From positions 1 to 52,111 of the forward strand of contig CAZNGY010000008.1 in assembly GCA_964572955.1 (NCBI GenBank): 52,111 bases of DNA, given 5' to 3'. A program made the position numbers and the translations under genes. Below, piece after piece: positions 45,369 through 52,111 of the stretch. The notes below the pieces were generated by a model. The model had not been told where the DNA came from, made no database searches, and saw only the letters and a list, made by a program, of their open reading frames with translations. The stretch's first letter is position 1. Each line of letters opens with the position of its first letter. Source of the stretch: UBA3775 sp964572955. Lineage in GTDB: Bacteria > Bacillota > Clostridia > Lachnospirales > Lachnospiraceae.

Positions 45369-46349
45369 TTAAAGCATATTCTTTCTGAGTTCTTCAGCCG
45401 ATAAAGGACTGAGGTATGCAGGCGCAATATCAAAAACAGTCTTGCATCCTGTCTGTCCTTCTTTTGCCAATCTGTTTACAGCTCTTGCAAATGCGAGAAT
45501 TACGGAGGCTGTAAATTCCGGATTTGAATCCAGCTTTAAGCTGTATTCAATAACATGTGAATGTTCTTTTTCAGCTCCTGTAACTCCTGTTCTGAAAACA
45601 AAACCTCCATGAGGAATTTCTGCATGGTCTCTTGCGAACTCCTCTTCCGATATAAAATGCACGATTGTATCATAATCAGCAAAATAATTAGGCATATTCT
45701 TTATTGTATTTTCTATTTCTGCTGTGTCTGCTCCTTCTTCCGCTACCACAAAACATTCTCTTATGTGCTTCTGTCTTGTTGTAAGTTCCGGCATCGTTCC
45801 GCTTCTTACTGCTTCAAGAGCCGATTCTACAGGAATAGTATACTGTTTTCCGTTTTTAACTCCCTTTACTCTTCTGATTGCATCCGAATGACCCTGGCTC
45901 ACTCCTTTTCCCCAAAAAGTATAATCCTTTCCTTCCGGAAGAACTGCCGAACCATAAAGTCTCATAACGGAAAACATTCCCGGATCCCATCCGCATGAAA
46001 TCATTGCCACATTTCCATTTTCTTTTGCAGCCTTATCAACATTTGCAAAATGTTCAGGAATCCTTGCATGAGTATCAAAACTGTCTATTACATTAAAATA
46101 TTTAGCATATTCCGGAGTTTGGACCGGAAGGTCTGTAGCCGAACCTCCGCAAATAACCAAAACATCAATTTCATCTTTATGCTTTTCACATTCATCTGCC
46201 GAATAAACAGGAACACCTTCCGTCAAAGGTTTAACCGATTCCGGATTTCTTCTTGTAAAGATACATCCCAGTTCCATATCAGAATTCTGCTTTACAGCAT
46301 TTTCAACGCCTCTTCCGAGGTTTCCATATCCTAAAATACCAATCCTCAT
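45369..46349 (-). CDS. ddh: meso-Diaminopimelate dehydrogenase
   Basis: A 326-residue NADPH-dependent enzyme that makes meso-diaminopimelate from tetrahydrodipicolinate in one step, for lysine and peptidoglycan. Seen are the N-terminal Rossmann loop GILGYGNLGRGVE, CIFTRRNPESV, VDVLVICGGSATD-like segment, SCGWDPGMFSVMRLY, GKGVSQGHSDAIRRV and PHGGFVFRTG, all typical of Ddh. The start is ATG 46349 after GGAG; an earlier TTG overlaps that site. It is monocistronic. Its presence indicates the short dehydrogenase pathway used by some anaerobic Firmicutes. Confidence 0.95.
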   Translation of the reverse strand: MRIGILGYGNLGRGVENAVKQNSDMELGCIFTRRNPESVKPLTEGVPVYSADECEKHKDEIDVLVICGGSATDLPVQTPEYAKYFNVIDSFDTHARIPEHFANVDKAAKENGNVAMISCGWDPGMFSVMRLYGSAVLPEGKDYTFWGKGVSQGHSDAIRRVKGVKNGKQYTIPVESALEAVRSGTMPELTTRQKHIRECFVVAEEGADTAEIENTIKNMPNYFADYDTIVHFISEEEFARDHAEIPHGGFVFRTGVTGAEKEHSHVIEYSLKLDSNPEFTASVILAFARAVNRLAKEGQTGCKTVFDIAPAYLSPLSAEELRKNML

Positions 46350-46441
46350 ATTAATCTCCAATCTGCCTTTGGGCGCTTTAATTTACACAGCAAAGTATAT
46401 AATATACTCTTTCAAAAATCAACAACTTTGTATACAAGTTT

Positions 46442-47824
46442 TTAAATTGTATTTACCTGTTTTTCTTCCTTATTCATTTTTGATGCCGGACGCAGTACAA
46501 AAAGTGCAATAAAGTTCATCACCGCGGTAATTGATAAACTTACGGGATACGCAAGCATAATAATATTAAAGGTTTTGTAACGTGAAAACACTTCAAAAAT
46601 CCACAGCAGTCTCACACCGCATACTCCTGTAATTGCAAGTATTGCAGGAAGAACCGAGATTCTAAACCCCCTGAGATATCCGGAAACATTTTCATACAGC
46701 ATGCTGAAAGTATATGCCGTAAATATTATCAGCAGCCTTGTGTATCCTATTTTTATTACCTCCGGTTCAGGATTAAATATTGCCAAAAGATTCTTACCAA
46801 AAACAAGTGCCACTAATATAAATAAGGCTGTTGCAATAAAATCCTCTAAAATACTGATTGCCAAAATCCTCTTACATCTTTCCGGCTTTCCTGCACCGTA
46901 ATTCTGGCCGACAAATGTCGTACATGCCTGACCAAATGAACTTAATACATAATATACAAAACTTTCTATGCTGCATGCCGCACTTGATGCCGCGATCACT
47001 ACCGTACCCAGACTGTTTATTGATGACTGGATTACTATATTCGATAGTGAAAACACTGCTCCCTGAATGCCCGCGGGAAGACCTATTTTCAAAATCCCTA
47101 TAAAACATTTCCTGTCAAAGCGTATTTCTTTTATCTTTATTTTTATCAGCTTATCAGTTTTCATCATTTTATAAAAGAGTATTGCAGAACTTATCACATT
47201 TGATATCACCGTTGCCAAAGCCACTCCATCGACATTCATGTCAAAAATAACGACAAAACACAGATTAAGCAATACATTTATTACTCCCGATATCGTAAGT
47301 GCCGCCAACGGAAGTTTTGTTTCTCCAACGCTTCTAAAAACTGCCGCTTCAAAGTTAAAAAGAAGTATTGCCGGCATTCCCATAAGATAAATTCTCAAGT
47401 AATCACCGGCATATTCATATACATCTTTAGGGATATTCAGTAGTTTAAGTATATCATCAACAAAAACACCGCCGCATAACGCAATTAAAAGTCCTCCGAT
47501 CAATGCCGTAATAATTGCCGTGTATACGGTTTTTGAAACCGATTTATCATCATTTCTGCCTATTGCATTGGCAATAAGCACATTTGCACTTGCTGAAATC
47601 CCTATAAAAAAGTTCAGTATAAAACCTACAACCGGAGTATTTGCACCTACCGCTGCCACTGCAACCGTTCTGTCCCCGCTGGCAAAATTTCCTACAATTG
47701 CAATATCTGATGCATTAAACAACTGTTCAAGTATTCCTGTCGCAGCTACCGGCAACGCAAACATAAGAATCTTATTCCACAATGAACCGTTTATCATATC
47801 CATTCCGCTGTTTTCTTTTGTCAT
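46442..47824 (-). CDS. MATE-family multidrug/Na+ antiporter
   Basis: A 460-residue polytopic protein with about 12 membrane helices arranged as two halves. The MATE pattern is visible: WNKILMFALPVAATGILEQLFN in helix 1, SDIAIVGNF in helix 1-2, GVALATVISN at the half-way point, and GQNYGAGKPERCKRIL in the second half. It would export organic cations or drugs with Na+ or H+. The start follows GAGGAGGG. It lies 64 bases after the hybrid kinase gene on the same strand, so regulation by that kinase is possible but unproven. Confidence 0.92.
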   Translation of the reverse strand: MTKENSGMDMINGSLWNKILMFALPVAATGILEQLFNASDIAIVGNFASGDRTVAVAAVGANTPVVGFILNFFIGISASANVLIANAIGRNDDKSVSKTVYTAIITALIGGLLIALCGGVFVDDILKLLNIPKDVYEYAGDYLRIYLMGMPAILLFNFEAAVFRSVGETKLPLAALTISGVINVLLNLCFVVIFDMNVDGVALATVISNVISSAILFYKMMKTDKLIKIKIKEIRFDRKCFIGILKIGLPAGIQGAVFSLSNIVIQSSINSLGTVVIAASSAACSIESFVYYVLSSFGQACTTFVGQNYGAGKPERCKRILAISILEDFIATALFILVALVFGKNLLAIFNPEPEVIKIGYTRLLIIFTAYTFSMLYENVSGYLRGFRISVLPAILAITGVCGVRLLWIFEVFSRYKTFNIIMLAYPVSLSITAVMNFIALFVLRPASKMNKEEKQVNTI

Positions 47825-47888
47825 ATGCCCTCCTCTGTCTGAAAAACTGACATATACGCATTAAATATATATTGAAAATTCCTTCTTT

Positions 47889-49316
47889 TTACAATGAACC
47901 GTTATCATCCGCTTCAAAACAGGCTTCCATTGTTTCCAAAAAGTCTGACATATTAAGAGGTTTAATAAAAAATCCGTCAAATCCGAAGTTTTCAAGTCCT
48001 CGCAAACTGTCATTCTTTCCTTCTTCCCTTTGCAAATTCCCGGTACAATCAGCTCCCAGACCGGCCTTCCCATCCGCATCATTGCAATATCTGTTAGCAC
48101 TTACTGCAATAAGAGGAACCGATTCAGCATCACTTCTGTCAAGTCCTCTTATTTCTTCCGCTGCTCTGATTCCATCCATTATCGGCATTTTTATATCCAT
48201 TACGACCATGTCGTAATAATTCAAATCACTGCACGCATACATTTCAACCGCTTTTCTTCCGTTTTCAGCCTCTTCAACCACAACTCCGGTCAGCTCAAGG
48301 ATTTCCTTGCTCACTTCCCTGTTCAATTCATTGTCTTCCACTAAAAGAATTCTCTTATTACGATAATCCTTTTTTGTATATTTTTCCATTACTTTTTTCA
48401 GTTTTTCTTCATGTCTTTCTTCTTTATCCGTTTTTGATACATGTTCATTAATTTCAAGCGGAATCAGTTTAAGCCTGACAGTAAATTTTGAACCTTTTCC
48501 GTATTCACTGTCAATATCAATGCTTCCGCCGATCAAATCCAGACTCTTTTTTACAATTGACATTCCCAGCCCTGTTCCAAATATACCGGCTATCGTTTCG
48601 TCTTCTGCTCTCTCAAACGGAATGAAAATTTTACGAATAAACTCTTCTTTCATTCCATAACCATTATCTTCACAAACAAAAACATATTCTGATAAATCCT
48701 TGTTCAAGATATTTTCCGAAAGAGAAACATTAATAATTCCGTCATCCGGAGTGTATTTAACCGCATTTGCAATTATATTGTAAAAAATCTGTCTTATACG
48801 AAATCCGTCACCTTTCACTCTCTCATGTATAATTTCCTTGAACTCCAGATTAAGTGCATGATTCTTCTTTATCCTCTGATAATCAGTCATTTCCGCACTT
48901 TTGTGAACAGTCTCAATCAAACTGAATTCCTCATCTTTGCGGCATTTTTTATCCAAATCTGCTTTTGCCTCATTTAAAACATCATCTATAAGTATCATGA
49001 GATTATTTCCTGTCTCAGAAACCTTATTAAGACATTCTCTTACCTTTTTCTCATCATCAGCATAAAAAGCTGCAATCGATGACATCCCCATAATTCCGTT
49101 GACCGGTGTTCTGATATCATGAGCCAAATTATTCAAAAACTGCATTTTATCATCAGATTGTTTATATGCCTTCTGTATTTCATCACGAAGCTCGTTTGTT
49201 TCATCCCTTAACCTGTCAATTTCCTTTTCAAATCCGCTCCTGCATTTTCCGTAATACGTCACTCCTACGACAATCAATGCCGACAGTATGGCAATAATAA
49301 TCTCTTCTAAACTCAT
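47889..49316 (-). CDS. Membrane-anchored hybrid histidine kinase with receiver
   Basis: A 475-residue kinase. One N-terminal membrane helix (about 4-22) and a short coiled coil (28-55) precede HisKA with H66 in NLAHDIRTPVNG, then HATPase_c with IFGTGLGMSIVKKSLDLIGG. The C-terminal receiver has LLVEDNELN and D374 in VVMDIKMPIMDG. It lacks any extracellular sensor. The loop between VSAN and the GFFIKP signature is about 20 residues longer than usual and includes a Gly/Cys-containing insert. No output domain is fused. It precedes the MATE gene by 64 bases. Confidence 0.9.
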   Translation of the reverse strand: MSLEEIIIAILSALIVVGVTYYGKCRSGFEKEIDRLRDETNELRDEIQKAYKQSDDKMQFLNNLAHDIRTPVNGIMGMSSIAAFYADDEKKVRECLNKVSETGNNLMILIDDVLNEAKADLDKKCRKDEEFSLIETVHKSAEMTDYQRIKKNHALNLEFKEIIHERVKGDGFRIRQIFYNIIANAVKYTPDDGIINVSLSENILNKDLSEYVFVCEDNGYGMKEEFIRKIFIPFERAEDETIAGIFGTGLGMSIVKKSLDLIGGSIDIDSEYGKGSKFTVRLKLIPLEINEHVSKTDKEERHEEKLKKVMEKYTKKDYRNKRILLVEDNELNREVSKEILELTGVVVEEAENGRKAVEMYACSDLNYYDMVVMDIKMPIMDGIRAAEEIRGLDRSDAESVPLIAVSANRYCNDADGKAGLGADCTGNLQREEGKNDSLRGLENFGFDGFFIKPLNMSDFLETMEACFEADDNGSL

Positions 49317-49399
49317 AATCCGATTAAAAAATTCCTCTTTCCTAATTTATTGCATATTTTACATGATTTTTTGACATTTTTCGTGGTTTATATAAACTT

Positions 49400-50107
49400 T
49401 TATTCCAACTCACCCAAAATCTCACCAATTTTTCCGTATATACACAAATCCGCTTTATAATCCATGGCCGTTTTGTCTTTATTTATCAGCACCAGCTTGT
49501 TTCCGCGATAGTAATCTATGAATCCGGCTGCAGGATAAACCGTCAATGAAGTACCTCCGACTATCAAAACATCAGATTTTTTTATATACTCAATTGATTT
49601 CCTGATTATATCTTCATCCAGCCCTTCCTCATAAAGAACCACATCCGGTTTGATAATACCTCCGCACTCACATTTCGGAACCCCTGCAGTCTCCTGTATT
49701 TTGCTTATATCATAAAACCTTCCGCACTTCTCACAATAATTTCTAAGTACGCTTCCATGCAGTTCCAAGACTTCCCTGCTTCCCGCTTTCTGGTGAAGTC
49801 CGTCTATGTTCTGCGTAATTACTGCTTTAAGTTTTCCTTTCTTCTCAAGTTCCGCAAGAATCTTGTGAGCTTTGTTCGGCTGTGCATCCGGATACAGCAT
49901 TTTATCACGATAAAACCTATAAAACTCATTTGTATTTTTTCTAAAAAAACTATGACTTAATATTGTTTCAGGCGAAAATGCATACTTTTGATTATATAAT
50001 CCGTCCGTACTTCTGAAATCAGGTATATCAGATTCGGTACTTACACCTGCTCCTCCAAAAAACACAATATTACTGCTTTCAGCAATCCATTCCTTAAATT
50101 TTTCCAT
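49400..50107 (-). CDS. cobB: Sir2-family NAD-dependent protein deacetylase
   Basis: A 235-residue sirtuin. NAD-binding motifs GGAGVSTESDIPDFRS and TQNIDGLHQKAG, catalytic histidine in ELHGS, a four-cysteine zinc site (YCEKC and KCEC), and the GGTSLTVYPAA segment are all present. It removes acyl groups from lysines in the cytoplasm using NAD. Length is normal for the bacterial class. It is flanked by the hybrid kinase and a TetR gene on the same strand but with gaps of about 70-80 bases, so it may be transcribed alone. Confidence 0.94.
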   Translation of the reverse strand: MEKFKEWIAESSNIVFFGGAGVSTESDIPDFRSTDGLYNQKYAFSPETILSHSFFRKNTNEFYRFYRDKMLYPDAQPNKAHKILAELEKKGKLKAVITQNIDGLHQKAGSREVLELHGSVLRNYCEKCGRFYDISKIQETAGVPKCECGGIIKPDVVLYEEGLDEDIIRKSIEYIKKSDVLIVGGTSLTVYPAAGFIDYYRGNKLVLINKDKTAMDYKADLCIYGKIGEILGELE

Positions 50108-50176
50108 GTATTACCTCCCGGTTTCACACTGTTAACAGACACGTTGTGTGCCTCAAGTCATTTTATATTTCTCATT

Positions 50177-50734
50177 TTAATCAAATATTTTTCCAAGTGT
50201 TTTGAAACATTCCCTTATGCGAAACTGCAGCTGCTCTGCGGTTTCCTCTTCTCCGCTTTTAAGCCAAGCCGTAAGAACTGCGGAAGTACAGGCAGTCAGT
50301 ATCGTCATCAGATAAGTTGTCTGCACCTCATCCATCTTGCTTTCTCTGAAAAAAAATTCCTTTGACGGAGTAAGATATTTCATATGTGCCTGAAAGATAA
50401 AATCCATTCGATTACTGTCAACAATGGCCTTTAACAGTGTCTTATTCTCCATCCAAAATTGAATAAAAACAAGTGTTGTTTCGTCGGTGTCTGAACTATT
50501 CAGCTCTTCATATGCCTTTCCTGCCTGCTCAAATATCCCGTCACACAGATATGAAAGTACGTCAGCTGTATTATCAAACAGGCGGTAAAAAGTTGATCTT
50601 CCCACCATGGATGCTTTTTGCACGTCTGTCACGGTAATTTCTGCAAAATCTTTTTTCTCTAAACACTTCAAAATGCCGTTTCCAACAAGTCCTGCAGATT
50701 TTTTTGCTCTCTTATCATTCGAGATATGATACAT
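50177..50734 (-). CDS. TetR/AcrR-family transcriptional regulator
   Basis: A 185-residue regulator with an N-terminal TetR helix-turn-helix (ITVTDVQKASMVGRSTFYRL, about 33-52) and a helical ligand domain of the kind with a conserved C-terminal tail (TILTACTSAVLTAWLKSG). The start at 50734 follows GAGGAGG; a longer frame to 50755 has no extra support. It diverges from an HXXEE membrane protein, with a long inverted repeat between them, the likely operator. The ligand is unknown. Confidence 0.9.
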   Translation of the reverse strand: MYHISNDKRAKKSAGLVGNGILKCLEKKDFAEITVTDVQKASMVGRSTFYRLFDNTADVLSYLCDGIFEQAGKAYEELNSSDTDETTLVFIQFWMENKTLLKAIVDSNRMDFIFQAHMKYLTPSKEFFFRESKMDEVQTTYLMTILTACTSAVLTAWLKSGEEETAEQLQFRIRECFKTLGKIFD

Positions 50735-50761
50735 CTTTACCTCCTCTTGTTCCACATATTT

Positions 50762-50804
50762 TGAAACTATTGTATCATTTTATGCTTATGATACAATAGT
50801 TTCA
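50762..50804. promoter_or_regulatory. Long inverted repeat, probable TetR operator pair
   Basis: TGAAACTATTGTATCAT (50762-50778) is exactly inverted at 50788-50804 with a 9-base spacer. Each 17-base arm is itself a quasi-palindrome (GAwACwATwGTwTC), as expected of a TetR-family site. Centre-to-centre distance is 26 bases. It lies between the divergent regulator and HXXEE genes. Confidence 0.8.
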
Positions 50805-50842
50805 GAATATATTTTTTAAAGATTTTTTAAAAGGAGTAAATT

Positions 50843-51535
50843 ATGGAATCAATTATTAATGCTTGGCTTTCGATATGGCTTTATGTAATGGCTGCTATCG
50901 GTGTTTTTTTAAGCATCCTGGTTTACAAAAACCGTAGAAAATGGGATTCAATCAACACCATTTGCACTCTTGCCGTAATTGTCTTAGTACTTCACGTCAT
51001 TGAAGAATGGGTATTCCCCGGCGGACTCCACTATTCCTATAATTTCAGTCACGGTTCTTCCATTCTCAGCCGATATCCGATGAACAGACTAACCGACATG
51101 ATTACAAACTTCGGTGGTGTTCTTCTCGGCTGTTTCGTATTAAAATTTGGAGGATTTCGTAAACCTGCAGGAATTGCCATTATGCTTTTTTCTGCCTTTG
51201 AAGTAATAATACATATTGTTATCGGCATAAATTCCCTCCAGACATTTGGCGAGTACGGAATGAATACTCTATATTCACCGGGACTGATTACATCGCTGTT
51301 TGGGTTCCTGCCGATTACTGTAAGTCTTGCAATTCATTTATTCAAAAAAGAAAATCGAGCTTCCGTCAAACAGTGGATTATGGCAATACTCACAATGTTT
51401 GGTTTATGTTTTCTCTTTATTAATCTGCCTGAAATGATTTTAGGTGATGAAAACAGCCACTATAAATTTACGAATCGCGGATATTATGAACAGTTTGCAA
51501 ATGAATTTGAAACAAATAACAACTTTGAATATTAA
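50843..51535 (+). CDS. HXXEE-domain membrane protein
   Basis: A 230-residue protein with about six membrane helices. The HVIEEW motif (residues 53-58) in the second helix is the HXXEE signature that names this family of unknown function; a second histidine-rich segment (EVIIHIVIGINS) follows. The C-terminal tail is soluble and acidic (GYYEQFANEFETNNNF). AAAAGGAG precedes the ATG. It is divergently paired with a TetR regulator and is probably its target. No terminator is obvious downstream. Confidence 0.82.
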   Translation: MESIINAWLSIWLYVMAAIGVFLSILVYKNRRKWDSINTICTLAVIVLVLHVIEEWVFPGGLHYSYNFSHGSSILSRYPMNRLTDMITNFGGVLLGCFVLKFGGFRKPAGIAIMLFSAFEVIIHIVIGINSLQTFGEYGMNTLYSPGLITSLFGFLPITVSLAIHLFKKENRASVKQWIMAILTMFGLCFLFINLPEMILGDENSHYKFTNRGYYEQFANEFETNNNFEY

Positions 51536-51640
51536 CCGTACTGTGAATGATTATCAAAATCTTATCAGTGATGATAAACGCTGTTACGAATGCTAAATAG
51601 TAGTTTGGGATGGTTTGTATGTATCATAGCATGGTTTTCC

Positions 51641-52111
51641 TGATTTTCAAATACTTTTTCGGTAGATTCATTCTTTGAACGCACCGAATTTTTCTTCCCA
51701 GCAGATCACTTCATAGAAGATTTCGAGCAAACCAAAGCCTATTTCTGACAGGAAATACTCCACATGAAGAGGAATTTCGTTAAACTGTTCCCTGTCATTC
51801 AGATGACGAACGTGGTGACAAGTGGTCATGGCAGCTTATAAAGCAGTAGCAGAGCTGCTTGTCCATCTGTTCCCAAGCACTATCGTCAGCTTGTTCATTA
51901 AAAATGAGCAAGCGATAGAAGTTTGAAAGCAGTGTCGATTTAGACATCATCCTTTACTTAGGGCTGTGCAATGGCGCAGGGTGGGCAACAACGCTTGATG
52001 GCAGGGATGCGATTCTGCTTGGCATTGAAAAAATCATTGAGCTGGAATAGCAGCGGGAAGCGACCATGCGCGCGTTGATTTTTCACGAAATCGGACATAT
52101 CTGGCATAAAA
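51641..52111 (+). pseudogene. Decayed metallopeptidase-like gene (HEIGH motif), cut by the window end
   Basis: No intact gene lies between 51536 and the end. Coding-like pieces run in three successive frames on the plus strand: 51644-51841 (FFFPADHFIEDFEQTKAYF, interrupted by TGA at 51746-51748), 51819-51923 (AAYKAVAELLVHLFPSTIV) and 51919-52111 (YLGLCNGAGWATTLDGRDAI and LGIEKII, TAG at 52048-52050, then MRALIFHEIGHIWHK). The final HEIGH is a zinc-peptidase motif. Successive single-base frameshifts and two stops indicate decay. The DNA is richer in GC than its neighbours (CGCGCG), suggesting foreign origin. The 51536-51640 stretch has only a TTATCA/TGATAA hairpin. The first piece may be a separate gene. 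Confidence 0.6.

Overview
This is about 52 kb of low-GC bacterial chromosome from an anaerobic Firmicute, most likely a gut member of the Lachnospiraceae. The evidence is the pta-ackA acetate pathway, a permuted GH3 beta-glucosidase, diaminopimelate dehydrogenase, LPXTG pili with paired sortases, many soluble hybrid kinases, GGAGG ribosome-binding sites and TTGACA/TATAAT promoters with 17-bp spacers. The species is not assigned. No tRNA, rRNA, CRISPR array or intact mobile element was found. The left edge may be the terminus of an IS3-like element and the right edge holds a decayed gene.

Region 1 (1-9.5 kb) is housekeeping. On the minus strand lie pta, ackA and rpmF, with rpmF also having its own consensus promoter. 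A plus-strand Ca2+-type P-ATPase follows. Next comes the riboflavin operon ribD-ribE-ribBA-ribH, controlled by an FMN riboswitch with a visible terminator. Region 2 (9.5-18 kb) is carbohydrate and stress metabolism: a minus-strand operon of TetR regulator, domain-permuted GH3 enzyme and cytosolic hybrid histidine kinase. A glycogen branching enzyme diverges from it, and proA converges on that.

Region 3 (18-28 kb) is a complete sortase-assembled pilus operon on the minus strand. Its order is a 1659-residue adhesin (LPETG), an 83-residue charged helical protein, a signal peptidase I, the backbone pilin (LPTTG), a class C-like sortase, a minor or base pilin (LPQTG) and a second sortase. One good promoter precedes it, and an intercistronic hairpin separates the pilin from the sortases. 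Both sortases start with TTG, which suggests that enzyme is kept low relative to pilin.

Region 4 (28-40 kb) holds degV, a REC-degenerate GGDEF-EAL phosphodiesterase, and a three-gene membrane-stress cassette resembling B. subtilis ydjI-ydjG-ydjH, in which the YdjH-like member has apparently lost its TPM domain. A pyridoxal/pyridoxamine kinase, a DUF3877-like protein, a lipoprotein and a PurF paralogue lacking the glutaminase cysteine follow. Region 5 (40-52 kb) contains a YukJ/DUF2278 protein, patatin-azlC-azlD, galK divergent from a LacI regulator with three matching operators, ddh, a MATE exporter, a membrane-anchored hybrid kinase and a sirtuin. It ends with a TetR regulator divergent from an HXXEE membrane protein across a long inverted repeat, then a decayed HEIGH metallopeptidase-like gene.

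The most unusual items are the pilus operon with its uncharacterised coiled-coil member, the TPM-less YdjH-like protein, the glutaminase-dead PurF paralogue, and the TetR-GH3-hybrid kinase operon. These are judgements from reading the sequence; no database search was run.
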